Part shown: piece by piece, positions 53,494 to 62,007 of the stretch
Layout of the letters: each line of letters begins with the position of its first letter
Position numbering within the stretch: the first letter of the stretch is position 1
From: Pantoea deleyi
GTDB lineage: Bacteria; Pseudomonadota; Gammaproteobacteria; Enterobacterales; Enterobacteriaceae
NCBI RefSeq assembly: GCF_022647325.1
Contig: NZ_CP071407.1
Coordinates: 186,001 to 250,000, forward strand
Direction: 5' to 3'
Length of the DNA stretch: 64,000 bases
Translations under genes and position numbers: made by a program
The notes under the pieces: generated by a model
What the model saw: only the letters and a program-made list of their open reading frames with translations
What the model was told of the DNA's origin: nothing
The model's database searches: none

Positions 53494-53967
53494 CTACAAG
53501 CCGAGATCGCTCAGCGACGGATGGTCGTCTGGGCGTCGTCCCTGAGGCCAGTGAAACAGCCGCTGCGCCTCGCTGATTTTCAGATCATTGATGCTGGCAA
53601 AGCGCTGCTTCATCAGCCCCTGCGCATCAAACGCCCAGTTCTCATTGCCGTATGAGCGATACCACTGCTGATTATCGTCGTGCCACTCATAGGCAAAACG
53701 CACCGCAATCCGGTTCTGATCAAAACTCCACAGCTCCTTAATCAGCCGGTACGCGTGCTCCCGCTGCCACTTCTGCTGCAGAAAAGCGACGATTTCAGCC
53801 CGGCCGATCAGAAAGGTATCGCGATTGCGCCACTGACTGTCCACGGAGTAGGCCAGTGCGACCCGCTCCGCATCGCGGCTGTTCCAGCCATCTTCGGCCA
53901 GCCGGACTTTCTCCCTCGCCTGTTCGGGGCGGGTAAAGGGCGGTAAAGGCGGACGTGATTGTTCCAA
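53494..53967 (-). CDS. DUF1348 / NTF2-like protein
   Basis: 157 residues with the blocks [38 protein letters not shown] and [22 protein letters not shown], characteristic of DUF1348 proteins of the SnoaL/NTF2 fold. It is a cytosolic small cone-shaped domain, and function is unknown though the fold often binds small aromatic or steroid-like ligands. It is transcribed leftward and may be followed by nothing else in its unit. Confidence 0.85.
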   Translation of the reverse strand: MEQSRPPLPPFTRPEQAREKVRLAEDGWNSRDAERVALAYSVDSQWRNRDTFLIGRAEIVAFLQQKWQREHAYRLIKELWSFDQNRIAVRFAYEWHDDNQQWYRSYGNENWAFDAQGLMKQRFASINDLKISEAQRLFHWPQGRRPDDHPSLSDLGL

Positions 53968-54019
53968 CGTTTTCTCCTTAGCATGGCCGCTCAGCGTATG
54001 AAGCCTCAGCAGGTGACGA

Positions 54020-54454
54020 TCAGAGTTCGAGCGCGTGGATCTGGCAGACCGCCCGCGCCGCTTCCTGGCCTTTTTTCACGAAGTGGTGCGTGTAGAAGTC
54101 GATGAATTCGGCAGAGGGCTGGAAATTATGCGGCGTGAGCGACACGGAGAAGACTGGCACGTTGGTCGCCAGCTGCGCCTGCATCAGGCCACTGACTACC
54201 GCCTGGGCGACGAAATCGTGACGGTAGATTCCGCCATCCACCACCAGAGCCGCACAGACGATCGCATCATATTTGCCGGTCTGCGCCAGACGTTGCGCCA
54301 GCAGCGGCATTTCAAAAGCGCCCGGCACATCCCATGTCCTGATCTCGCAGGTCGCACCGCGGCTCTCCATTTCCTGTTCAAAGCCGGTCAGGACCTGTGA
54401 AACGATTTCGCTATGCCAGTTAGCTTTGATAAAGGCGACTTTCAACGGCTGCAT
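54020..54454 (-). CDS. ribH: 6,7-dimethyl-8-ribityllumazine synthase, type II (RibH2-like)
   Basis: 144 residues, close to type II lumazine synthases of Brucella and Mesorhizobium rather than the housekeeping RibE of enterobacteria. Motifs are [51 protein letters not shown] and SVSLTPHNF, which hold the active-site residues. It condenses ribitylaminouracil with butanone phosphate in riboflavin synthesis. It is an extra copy outside the rib operon, useful where many FMN enzymes are made. No FMN riboswitch was found upstream. Confidence 0.88.
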   Translation of the reverse strand: MQPLKVAFIKANWHSEIVSQVLTGFEQEMESRGATCEIRTWDVPGAFEMPLLAQRLAQTGKYDAIVCAALVVDGGIYRHDFVAQAVVSGLMQAQLATNVPVFSVSLTPHNFQPSAEFIDFYTHHFVKKGQEAARAVCQIHALEL

Positions 54455-54753
54455 GACGTACTCCAGTAAAAGATAATATCCAGTGGTAACGGGCCAGATT
54501 AGCCTTCTGGCCCCGAATCGAAAAGGGCGTCTGACAGGCCGTTAACCTGCTGACAGCCTTCACTATACTGCAATGTAAAGAGTCTGTGTCCATGATTGTT
54601 ATTTTATGTGAATACCGGAGTGAAGAAACCGCGCCTGCGTAGCGGCGCAGCCCGCCAGAAATCCGGACAAATCGCCCTCTGTACTCTCCCGACCATCGCC
54701 CTCTGGCCGCCGTTTGCGTAACCGGTTCCGGTTATGCAATTGCTTAAATAAAA

Positions 54754-54784
54754 TACTGGATATATGAACAGGTAGTTGTATAAT
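54754..54784 (+). promoter_or_regulatory. LexA-like box and -10 element before the Rha/KilAC gene
   Basis: TACTGGATATATGAACAGGTA (54754-54774) has CTGG-N8-ACAG, one mismatch from the LexA core, and TATAAT follows at 54779-54784. This suggests damage-inducible expression. The rest of the 380-base gap back to ribH shows no gene. Confidence 0.5.
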
Positions 54785-54834
54785 AATTGGACTGCCCGCC
54801 GGGTATTGGTAGCGTTTTAGTGAGGGGTGAACCC

Positions 54835-55542
54835 ATGATGATTTCGACTGAAAGCCTCAAATCTCTGGAACAATCGGTCACAATGAGCAGCCGTGAACTG
54901 GCTCAGATGACCGGCATCACACACGGAGAAGTGAAGCGGTTAATCAAAAGTCTGGAAACGGCGCAGCGTCTCTCCCAGCCACTCAACGTCAGCGAGTATG
55001 AGCGGGAAGGGGAAGTGCGTCAGGAGTACCGCCTGAATAAGCGTGATTCGCTGCTGGCCGTGGCTCGCCTGTCGCCGGGCTTCACGGCTGAAGTGCTGGA
55101 TCGCTGGCAGGACCGGGAAAAGACCACCCATCTTCCAGACTTTACCAATCCGGCCGAAGCGGCGCGTGCCTGGGCGGAGCAGTTTGAACAGCGTCAGGCC
55201 GCAGAGCAGCAGCTGGCGCTCTCGGCACCCAAAGCCGCGTTCTTTGATACCTTCGTTGAGGTGGACGACGCGCTGGGTTTCCGTCAGCTCTGCAAGATGC
55301 TGAAAGCCAAAGAGCCGGAATTCCGTCAGTTCCTGCTGGAACGCAATATCATGTATCGTGCGAAGGGCATCCTGACGCCGCAGCACTATCACCTGCAGGC
55401 CGGCTACTTCACACTGCACACCGGCACGGGTGAAAACCAGCATGCCTTTTCTCAGGCGCGCTTCACCTCCAAAGGGGTGAAATGGGTCGCCAGCTTATGG
55501 GCCGGTCATCTCTCTGCGCAGCTGAAAGGGGCAGCCGCCTGA
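54835..55542 (+). CDS. Phage-type regulatory protein with Rha/KilAC domains
   Basis: 235 residues. The N-terminal half (MSSRELAQMTGITHGEVKRLIKSLE; EYRLNKRDSLLAVARLSPGFTAEVLDRWQ in pieces) resembles the Rha/AntA DNA-binding domain of phages. The C-terminal half (KAAFFDTFVEVDDALGFRQLCKML; MYRAKGILTPQHY; FTSKGVKWVASLW) is a KilAC antirepressor domain. No other phage gene is nearby, so it is an isolated or domesticated remnant. The ATG pair follows GAGGGGTGAACCC. An upstream in-frame ATG lacks a ribosome site. Confidence 0.82.
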   Translation: MMISTESLKSLEQSVTMSSRELAQMTGITHGEVKRLIKSLETAQRLSQPLNVSEYEREGEVRQEYRLNKRDSLLAVARLSPGFTAEVLDRWQDREKTTHLPDFTNPAEAARAWAEQFEQRQAAEQQLALSAPKAAFFDTFVEVDDALGFRQLCKMLKAKEPEFRQFLLERNIMYRAKGILTPQHYHLQAGYFTLHTGTGENQHAFSQARFTSKGVKWVASLWAGHLSAQLKGAAA

Positions 55543-55619
55543 GCGCATACTGACCCGGTGGTGCCGGGCTGACGTCGCTGCGTCCCCCCCGTCAGCCGTC
55601 AGCCGTCAGCCAGGGCGCA

Positions 55620-55655
55620 AAAAAAGCCGCAACACGGTTGCGGCCTTTTTCGATC
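55620..55655. terminator. Bidirectional intrinsic terminator
   Basis: GCCGCAAC-ACG-GTTGCGGC is flanked by an A-run on the left and a T-run on the right, between the convergent KilAC and NlpA-like genes. Confidence 0.85.
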
Positions 55656-55670
55656 CCCAAAGAGCCGTTC

Positions 55671-56468
55671 TTACCATCCTTTGATGGCGTCACCCTTATA
55701 GACTTCGTCGGCTTTCGCCGCCACTTCCGGTGACTGCAGCGCCGCTTTCAGCTTCTGGATTTTATCGCTGTCTTTATTCTCTTCGCGTGAAACCAGTGCA
55801 TTCACGTAAGGCGATGAGGCGCTCTCCATAAACAGGCCGTCGCGGTGCGCTGATAATCCCGCCTGAGCGGAGAAGTTGGTATTGATAATCGACAGGGTCA
55901 CGTTGGGATCGTCCAGCGTGCGGGTCAGCTGTGGCGTATCCACTTCAACCAGCTTCAGATTCTTTGGATTCTCAATAATATCCAGCGAGGTCGGTAAATA
56001 ACCCACACCCTCTTTCAGTTTGATCAGACCCTGTGCCTGTAACAGCAGCAGGCTGCGTCCCAGCGTCGTGGCTTCATTAGAAATGGTGATGGTGGCACCA
56101 TTCTGCAGTTCGCTGATGTTCTTGATCTTGTGCGAATAGGCCGCAATCGGGAAGACAAACGTTTTGCCGACCACGGCAAACTTATAGCCGCGCTCTTTGG
56201 ACTGCGCCTCCAGATAAGGCAGGCTCTGGAAAGCGTTGGCATCCACTTCTTTATTATTCAGCGCCTCGTTAGGCAGCACATAATCATTGAAGTTGAGAAC
56301 CTCAACATCAAGTTTGTATTTATCTTTTGCGACCTGCTGAACCACCTGCCAGATCGCCTCATCCGGCCCGGTATTAATGGCAACTTTAACTTTGTTATCG
56401 TCATCTTTCGAGCAGGCAGATAATAATAAAACAGAACTGGCGAGTAACGCCGTAAACAGACCTTTCAT
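55671..56468 (-). CDS. NlpA/MetQ-family lipoprotein
   Basis: 265 residues. The lipobox is LLLSAC (Cys19). The sequence resembles the inner-membrane lipoprotein NlpA and methionine-binding MetQ: KDKYKLDVEVLNFNDYVLPNEALN, KEVDANAFQSLPYL, ISNEATTLGRSLLLLQAQGLI and SSPYVNALVSREENK. It binds methionine or a related compound. There are no metN/metI genes beside it, so it is an orphan binding protein that may feed another MetNI. Confidence 0.87.
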   Translation of the reverse strand: MKGLFTALLASSVLLLSACSKDDDNKVKVAINTGPDEAIWQVVQQVAKDKYKLDVEVLNFNDYVLPNEALNNKEVDANAFQSLPYLEAQSKERGYKFAVVGKTFVFPIAAYSHKIKNISELQNGATITISNEATTLGRSLLLLQAQGLIKLKEGVGYLPTSLDIIENPKNLKLVEVDTPQLTRTLDDPNVTLSIINTNFSAQAGLSAHRDGLFMESASSPYVNALVSREENKDSDKIQKLKAALQSPEVAAKADEVYKGDAIKGW

Positions 56469-56732
56469 TATCAGAAATCCCTCAGGTAGTAGATGATTTC
56501 AAAGATAATACAGAACGGGCAGGTTGCGAACTCGCGCCGGGCTATATCTTATAACCGCAAGGCCATTATCGGGCATAAAATAACCAGCGCTGTCGTCAGC
56601 CGCTATTTACCATGAATATTTGAGGTGGCGAAACAGTAATCAGTTGCGCGGACAGCAGGCCCGTCACCGCCATTATCTTCTAAGCTTACTTCTCATTCAT
56701 GACCGGCACGCTTCCGGAAAACAGGGATTATC

Positions 56733-57116
56733 ATGTCGAAGCAAAAGAACAAAATTAACGCCGTTGAGGTAATGCGCAGCAGCCAGGCCTGGAATGGCGA
56801 GGTAATTGATGCTTATCCCGCTGGCGAACCTGAACTGACCGTAATGCGACTGTCGCTGCCTGCCCATACCTCGCTCCCCTGGCACACCCATCCGATGCCA
56901 AATGCGGCGTTTATTCTCTCCGGCACCCTGATCGTCGAAGATAAAGAGAGCGGCGAGCAGCGCACGTTTCACGCGGGAGAGGCCCTGAATGAAACCGTCA
57001 ACAGCGCACACCGGGGATACACGCTGGAAGAGCCTGCCGAACTGGTGATCACCTATGCCGGCGTAAAGGGGCAGGATCTGAGCGAACCTCTGCCAGGTGA
57101 GCCGGAGGAGTTTTAG
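56733..57116 (+). CDS. Cupin-domain protein
   Basis: 127 residues, a single small beta-barrel cupin. Motif 1 is SLPWHTHPMPNAAFILSGTLIVED, with the His-x-His metal ligands but Asn/Ala where the Glu usually stands. Motif 2 is weak (ALNETVNSAHRGYTLEEPAELV). Such proteins may bind small molecules or act as regulators or isomerases. Monocistronic, with no functional clue from its neighbours. Confidence 0.82.
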   Translation: MSKQKNKINAVEVMRSSQAWNGEVIDAYPAGEPELTVMRLSLPAHTSLPWHTHPMPNAAFILSGTLIVEDKESGEQRTFHAGEALNETVNSAHRGYTLEEPAELVITYAGVKGQDLSEPLPGEPEEF

Positions 57117-57137
57117 GGCAGGGGCGCGCGGGCGCTG

Positions 57138-57848
57138 TCAGGCCGGGGAATGAGCCTGCGGCGCACCGCCAAACCCGGCCTCCCGCAGCCGCGCCTGCGC
57201 CCAGTCGGTCAGCAGAAACCCGGCCAGCGGCTGCGCCTCCGGGGTAAGGATGGCGCAGCAGTAACGCGCCACCGGGTTAAACGCGGGCGGGATTGCCATC
57301 ACCGTCAGCCCGGCAATCCGGCGCAGCGCCGCCCGATAGCTGGCATAACCGATGAACAGATCGGCCCGATCTTCCAGAATAAGCCATTCCGCCGCCAGCC
57401 TGCCCGGCGGGATCGGGGGGGAGTGGCGTCCACCGACCCGCGCTCTGGCCCGCTGACGCACCGCTTCGCCCGCCTTTCCCATCCGGGAAAAGAGCTGTTG
57501 CGCATAGTCACCGCCGGGATCGTCGCCCGGCGTGGAGGTGGCGATCCGCAGCCTGTCACGGGTCAGCAGTGTGAACCAGTCGTCGCCCGCCTGAAGCCGA
57601 TCGCTGCGGACGGTGAGGCAGAGCGTATTGGTGGCAAAGGGCAGGGTTGCCAGCGCCTGACCCGCCTGCCGCAGCCGCTGCGGATGTTCTTCGCTGGCTG
57701 AGACGAAGAGATCGCAGACCAGCCCCGCTTCAATCTCTTCACGCAGCAGACCGGCCGGGCCAGACCGGGTCTCCACCGGCGCCGGGAAGCTCGCCATCAG
57801 CGCGGGCCAGACCGGTTTCAGACTGCCCGCCACCGCCACCCTGAGCAT
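57138..57848 (-). CDS. ModA-like substrate-binding domain protein
   Basis: 236 residues. The frame begins MLRVAVAGSLKPVWPALMASF, as the mature part of molybdate-binding ModA proteins, and continues with the AGLLREEIEAGLVCDLFVSAS and LCLTVRSDRL blocks. No signal peptide is visible at this start. A frame 45 bases longer adds a hydrophobic stretch (ALLSHPLAG) but lies inside the upstream gene. The ATG overlaps the stop of the FecB-like gene (TGATG), so translation is coupled. There is no permease or ATPase. It may bind an oxyanion or act in the cytosol. Confidence 0.72.
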   Translation of the reverse strand: MLRVAVAGSLKPVWPALMASFPAPVETRSGPAGLLREEIEAGLVCDLFVSASEEHPQRLRQAGQALATLPFATNTLCLTVRSDRLQAGDDWFTLLTRDRLRIATSTPGDDPGGDYAQQLFSRMGKAGEAVRQRARARVGGRHSPPIPPGRLAAEWLILEDRADLFIGYASYRAALRRIAGLTVMAIPPAFNPVARYCCAILTPEAQPLAGFLLTDWAQARLREAGFGGAPQAHSPA

Positions 57849-58897
57849 CACTCCGTTGCCTGCCAGTGGGTGCGATAGAAGCGCTGATACCACTGATTGG
57901 CCAGCCGGGCCATATCCACATCCTGAAACGTCTGCGGATAGAGTTTTTTCGCCATCCAGAGTTCCCCCAGCCCCATCGCTTCCGGCATCGGATAGCCCCA
58001 GGCCTTGGCGTAGTCCGGCATCAGATAAACGCGATGGTGTTTAACCGCATCGATGCTCTGCCATTGCGGGGATTGCTTGATCGTCTGTACTACACCGGGA
58101 TAGCGGTTCTGCACAAAAATAACCTGCGGGTTCCAGCTGATCACCTGCTCCATTGAGACCGTCTTAAATCCCGTAATGGTCGCGGCGGCGACGTTGACTG
58201 CACCCGCATGCTGCATCATCAAACCGGTGTATTTGCCCGCACCGTAGGTGGTCAGTTCCGGATTCGCCATATAGGCGCGAATGCGTTTATCCGCCGGGAT
58301 TGCCTTGAGACGGTCGCGGACAATCTGACGGCCCTCATCGGTGGCCGCGATCAGCGCCTTCGCGTCTGCGGGGTGATTAACGATATCGCCGATCAGCGTA
58401 ATGCCTTCGCGCAGCCCCCGATCGTAGGCCGTTTCCTCGTCGATCATCGTGGGATTCATTTTGGCCTTTTCACCGGGCCGATCGTGACGCAGAGAGATCG
58501 CCACCACCGGAATACCCAGGGCGCTGATGCTGTCAATCATCGCCTGCGGCGCATAGTTGGTGACAAACACCACCTGCGGATGCAGCGCCACCAGCTTTTC
58601 CGGATCGACGTGCGTCAAATCGCCGAGGGTGGCTTTCTGATTCAGTTCCGGTGCCAGACGCGCATAGCCGTCGCCCAGCTCCTGCTTCCAGTTCGCCATC
58701 ACCCCGACAATCTTATCGGTGGCGTTCATCTGCACCAGCAGATTCAGGGTCTGATGCTGGAGTACCACCACGCGGTCGACGCGGTCAGGAATCGTAACCT
58801 GACGGCCAGTCTGGTCAGTAATCTGACGCGACGCCTGAGATGCCAGGGGAAGAACGGCCAGTAAACCGAGGGTGCATACCTGCCAGAAACGCTTCAT
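57848..58897 (-). CDS. FecB/BtuF-like periplasmic binding protein (TroA-type fold)
   Basis: 349 residues with a signal peptide ending near LASQA. Helical-backbone binding protein of the Peripla_BP_2 family: RVVVLQHQTLNLLVQMNATDKIVG, LGDLTHVDPEKLVALHPQVVFVTNYAP in pieces, and DAVKHHRVYLMPDYAKAWG. Relatives bind ferric siderophores, cobalamin or, for MolA of Haemophilus, molybdate and tungstate. Coupling with a ModA-like protein would fit molybdate or another oxyanion, or a chelated metal. A TATAAT element lies about 33 bases upstream of the start. Confidence 0.82.
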   Translation of the reverse strand: MKRFWQVCTLGLLAVLPLASQASRQITDQTGRQVTIPDRVDRVVVLQHQTLNLLVQMNATDKIVGVMANWKQELGDGYARLAPELNQKATLGDLTHVDPEKLVALHPQVVFVTNYAPQAMIDSISALGIPVVAISLRHDRPGEKAKMNPTMIDEETAYDRGLREGITLIGDIVNHPADAKALIAATDEGRQIVRDRLKAIPADKRIRAYMANPELTTYGAGKYTGLMMQHAGAVNVAAATITGFKTVSMEQVISWNPQVIFVQNRYPGVVQTIKQSPQWQSIDAVKHHRVYLMPDYAKAWGYPMPEAMGLGELWMAKKLYPQTFQDVDMARLANQWYQRFYRTHWQATE

Positions 58898-59022
58898 TAT
58901 GGCTCCTCAAATTTCGTTATGCACAGGATTATATAACGAAGGAGAGAGGGCGTCACGGTCTGCCGCCATTTTCAGCGGCGGTCAGCGTGACAGATTGAGA
59001 CTGCCGGAACGCCGTCAGCTGG

Positions 59023-59037
59023 GCACCGATTATGTGC
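59023..59037. promoter_or_regulatory. NtrC-type site upstream of the guanidine operon
   Basis: GCAC-CGATTAT-GTGC has the exact NtrC half-sites and 7-base spacing. It lies about 90 bases before the sigma-54 promoter. Confidence 0.55.
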
Positions 59038-59118
59038 AACGCGCGCCGCTGGCTCCCCATCCCGGTGCCTTCTGCTTTCTGACCTCGTTAACCGACTGAT
59101 TCTGCGCGATTTAAATTC

Positions 59119-59134
59119 TGGTACGCCAATTGCA
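59119..59134 (+). promoter_or_regulatory. Sigma-54 promoter of the guanidine operon
   Basis: TGGTACG-CCAA-TTGCA matches the -24/-12 consensus TGGCACG-N4-TTGCA at all but one position. Transcription should start near 59146, about 30 bases before the ykkC aptamer. Confidence 0.75.
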
Positions 59135-59177
59135 GGACTTCCGGCAGTAAGCAGCGTAAGACACAAGATCATCAATA

Positions 59178-59270
59178 GCTGGCTAGGGTTCCGGTTCACG
59201 CAGGTGAATGGCTGGTCCGAGAGCTGGCGACCTCTGCGAGGTTACACGGCGGGACAAAAGCCCGGGAGAC
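59178..59270 (+). ncRNA. Guanidine-I riboswitch (ykkC subtype 1)
   Basis: The hallmark conserved blocks are all present in order: CTAGGGTTCCG (59183-59193), CTGGTCCGAGAG (59212-59223), ACACGGCGGGACAAAAGCCCGGGAGA (59244-59269, in two pieces). These form the guanidinium-binding pocket of the ykkC RNA. It precedes an operon for guanidine import and breakdown, the classic context. It should let transcription continue when guanidine is bound. Confidence 0.92.
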
Positions 59271-59309
59271 AGCGGCACCATCTGGTGTCCTGCGCTGCTC
59301 CCTTTTTTT
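59264..59309 (+). terminator. Expression-platform terminator of the guanidine-I riboswitch
   Basis: GGGAG (59264-59268), which belongs to the 3' side of the aptamer, can instead pair with CTCCC (59298-59302) around an inner AGCG/CGCT stem, followed by seven T residues. The aptamer and terminator folds exclude each other, so guanidine binding should prevent termination. Confidence 0.75.
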
Positions 59310-59329
59310 GTGCCAACCAGAGGTCAACC

Positions 59330-60385
59330 ATGAAGAAATCCCCCCTCCTGACACTTGTTATGTCGCTGGCGCTGCTGGTCAGCGCCCCCTCGTTTGCCGC
59401 GGCGAAAAAAGAGTTCAACATCTGCTGGACCATCTATGCGGGCTGGATGCCCTGGGGCGCCATCAGCAATGAGAAGATCATTGATAAATGGGCCAGCAAA
59501 TATGGCATCAAAATTCACATCACCCAGCTGAACGACTATATCGAGTCGATCAACCAGTACACGGCGGGCCAGTTCGACGGCTGCACCATGACCAATATGG
59601 ATGCCCTGACCATTCCGGCCGCCGGGGGCGTTGACTCCACGGCGCTGATCACCGGCAGCTATTCCGACGGCAACGACGGCATCGTCCTGAAAGGAACCGG
59701 AAAGAAACTCAGCGATCTGAAAGGGATGTCGGTCTATCTGCCTGCGCTGTCGGTTTCTCACTATCTGCTGGTCCGGGGGCTGGAGACGGCCGGGTTGCAG
59801 GAGAAGGATGTCAAAGTGGTGAACACCTCGGATGCCGATATCGTCTCGGCCTTCGGCACCAGCGGCGTTAAGGCGGCCGTTGCGTGGAATCCGCAGCTGT
59901 CGGTAATTAAAAAGACGCCGCAGACCACCGAAGTGTTCAGCTCCTCCGCCGTACCGGGGGAACTGATCGACATGATGGTAGTGAATACCGACACCCTGAA
60001 AGAGAACCCGGCACTGGGCAAGGCGCTGACCGGGGCCTGGTTTGAGATGATGGCGAAGATGCAGGCCGGGGATACACAGGCGCTGAGCGCGATGGCCGCC
60101 GATTCCGGCACCGATCTCGCCGGTTATCAGGCTCAGCTGAAAACCACCCACCTGTTCCCGACGCCCGCCGAAACCACCACCTTTGTCAGCTCGCCCGACC
60201 TGCCGAAAACCATGCAGCGCGTTGCCGCGTTCTCCTTTGATAAGGGCTTGCTGGGAGAGGGTGCGCAGAGTGCGGACTTCATCGGGATGCAGTTCCCTGG
60301 CAATGTCACCGTCGGTGATCCCGCCAACATCAAACTGCGCTTTGACGATAGCTATCTGAAGATGGCCGCCGCAGGCAAGCTCTAA
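59330..60385 (+). CDS. Guanidine operon ABC transporter substrate-binding protein
   Basis: 351 residues with a signal peptide ending near SFAAA. NMT1/TauA-like binding protein: ICWTIYAGWMPWGA, CTMTNMDALTIPAAGGVDST and YLPALSVSHYLLVRGLE. It is close to the family labelled 'urea ABC transporter binding protein' found with urea carboxylase genes. Given the riboswitch in its leader, guanidine or a guanidine-like compound is the likely ligand. It is the first gene of the operon. The ATG behind AGAGGTCAACC was chosen, because the frame extends upstream through the riboswitch and is not coding there. Confidence 0.87.
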   Translation: MKKSPLLTLVMSLALLVSAPSFAAAKKEFNICWTIYAGWMPWGAISNEKIIDKWASKYGIKIHITQLNDYIESINQYTAGQFDGCTMTNMDALTIPAAGGVDSTALITGSYSDGNDGIVLKGTGKKLSDLKGMSVYLPALSVSHYLLVRGLETAGLQEKDVKVVNTSDADIVSAFGTSGVKAAVAWNPQLSVIKKTPQTTEVFSSSAVPGELIDMMVVNTDTLKENPALGKALTGAWFEMMAKMQAGDTQALSAMAADSGTDLAGYQAQLKTTHLFPTPAETTTFVSSPDLPKTMQRVAAFSFDKGLLGEGAQSADFIGMQFPGNVTVGDPANIKLRFDDSYLKMAAAGKL

Positions 60386-60409
60386 TTACTGACTCCGGGA
60401 GTTCAAGCC

Positions 60410-61225
60410 ATGCGCCATATCAACCGCTATCCCCGCCAGGGAATGCGCCTGACGCTGATGCTATTACCCTTTGTGCTGCTGGCCGCCGCCTGGTTTATCA
60501 GTTCGGCGGTGCGCCTGGAGGCGAATCCGCATGACAAGCTGCTGCCGGGCCTGTCGCAGATGATCGCGGCCATCGATCGGATGGCCTTTACGCCGGACAA
60601 GCGCAGCGGGGAATTTCTGCTGTGGGCAGACACCTGGATCAGCCTGAGCCGCCTGCTGACCGGGCTGGCGATCTCATCGCTGATCGGCCTGTGCATCGGC
60701 ATCGCGGCGGGCGTCTTCCCGATGAGCCGCGCGGCGCTGTCGCCTTTTATGACCGTGGTATCGATGATCCCGCCGCTGGCGCTGCTGCCGATGCTGTTTA
60801 TCGTCTTCGGGCTGGATGAGCTGTCAAAAATGATGCTTATCGTCATCGGTATTACGCCGATGCTGGCGCGCGATCTGGAACAGCGGGCGCGGGAGATCCC
60901 CGCCGAACTGTTCATCAAGGCGCAGACCCTGGGGGCCAACAGCTGGACGGTGGTGCTGCGCGTGGTGTTGCCGCAGCTGCTGTCACGGCTGATCACCTCG
61001 CTGCGGCTGCTGCTCGGGTCGGCGTGGCTCTTTCTGATCTCCGCCGAGGCGATCTCCGCCACGGCCGGTCTGGGCTATCGCATTTTCCTTGTGCGCCGCT
61101 ATATGGCGATGGACGTCATCATCCCCTATGTCATCTGGATCACGCTGCTGGCGTGGCTGATGGATCTGGCGCTGCGTCAGCTGCACAAGGCCTGTTTCCC
61201 CTGGGCGGAAGGAGGCCGGGAATGA
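60410..61225 (+). CDS. Guanidine operon ABC transporter permease
   Basis: 271 residues with six membrane helices, TauC/SsuC/NrtB type. The EAA loop is EIPAELFIKAQTLGANSWTVVLRVVLPQL in pieces. It forms a homodimeric pore energised by the next gene product, with which it overlaps by 4 bases. Confidence 0.88.
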   Translation: MRHINRYPRQGMRLTLMLLPFVLLAAAWFISSAVRLEANPHDKLLPGLSQMIAAIDRMAFTPDKRSGEFLLWADTWISLSRLLTGLAISSLIGLCIGIAAGVFPMSRAALSPFMTVVSMIPPLALLPMLFIVFGLDELSKMMLIVIGITPMLARDLEQRAREIPAELFIKAQTLGANSWTVVLRVVLPQLLSRLITSLRLLLGSAWLFLISAEAISATAGLGYRIFLVRRYMAMDVIIPYVIWITLLAWLMDLALRQLHKACFPWAEGGRE

Positions 61226-62007
61226 GTTTCATCGATATCAAAAACATCTGGCAGGAGTATGGCGACCATGTGGTGCTGGAGCGCATCAACCTGCAGGTGA
61301 AAGAGGGCGAGTTCTGTTCGCTGGTGGGCGCGTCGGGCTGCGGGAAATCGACGTTTCTGCGGCTGCTGCTTGGCCAGGAGAAGCCCACGCGGGGCACGAT
61401 CACGCTGGACGGCGCGCAGCTGTCCGCCGAACCCGATCGCAGCCGTGGCGTGGTATTTCAGCGCTATTCCGTGTTTCCGCACCTGAACGTGCTGGATAAC
61501 GTCGCTGTCGGCCTCGAACTGCCCGCCTCGCCGTTTCTGGGACGGCTGCTCGGTGCCCGGAAACGCCAGGCCCGTGAGCAGGCAAAAGCGATGCTGGAGA
61601 AGGTCGGGCTGGGGCATGCGCTCGACAAATATCCGGCGCAGCTCTCAGGCGGTATGCAGCAGCGACTGGCGATCGCTCAGGCGTTTGTGATGCAGCCGCG
61701 CGTGCTGCTGCTGGATGAGCCGTTTGGCGCGCTGGACCCCGGCATTCGCAAAGATATGCACGCGCTGCTGCTTCAGCTCTGGAGCGAAACCCGCATGACG
61801 GTGTTTATGGTCACCCACGACCTGGCCGAGGGCTTTAATCTCGGCACCCGGCTGCTGGTCTTTGACAAGGTCCGCCTCGATCCTCAGGCCCCGAATGCGT
61901 GGGGCGCGCGGATCACTTACGACATCCCGCTCAATGAGACCCGGCTCTCTCAGCTGGCGACCGGCACGCAAAACAACCTCTATCCGATTAAGGAGATCGC
62001 CCGATGA
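61222..62007 (+). CDS. Guanidine operon ABC transporter ATPase
   Basis: 261 residues. Walker A GASGCGKSTFLRLLLG, signature LSGGMQQRLAIAQA, Walker B VLLLDEPFGALD, switch His in VTHDLAEGF. TauB/SsuB type. It starts MSFIDIKNIW behind GGAGG, overlapping the permease stop by 4 bases and the following deiminase gene by 4 bases, so transporter and enzyme genes are coupled. Confidence 0.9.
   Translation: MSFIDIKNIWQEYGDHVVLERINLQVKEGEFCSLVGASGCGKSTFLRLLLGQEKPTRGTITLDGAQLSAEPDRSRGVVFQRYSVFPHLNVLDNVAVGLELPASPFLGRLLGARKRQAREQAKAMLEKVGLGHALDKYPAQLSGGMQQRLAIAQAFVMQPRVLLLDEPFGALDPGIRKDMHALLLQLWSETRMTVFMVTHDLAEGFNLGTRLLVFDKVRLDPQAPNAWGARITYDIPLNETRLSQLATGTQNNLYPIKEIAR

Noticed and set aside
54455..54834. 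FMN riboswitch before the lumazine synthase gene
   Set aside because: The region lacks the conserved RFN blocks (GGGGCAGGG, AGCCCGCGAGC and so on), so no aptamer could be assembled.
55591..55612. Three GTCAGCC tandem units
   Set aside because: A short slippage-type repeat in a 3' region, too small for a CRISPR or iteron array.
58872..59099. A 75-codon plus-strand frame between the FecB-like gene and the guanidine operon
   Set aside because: It overlaps the promoter of the minus-strand gene and the NtrC-like site. The PHPGAF-like stretch suggested a gene remnant but gave no family.
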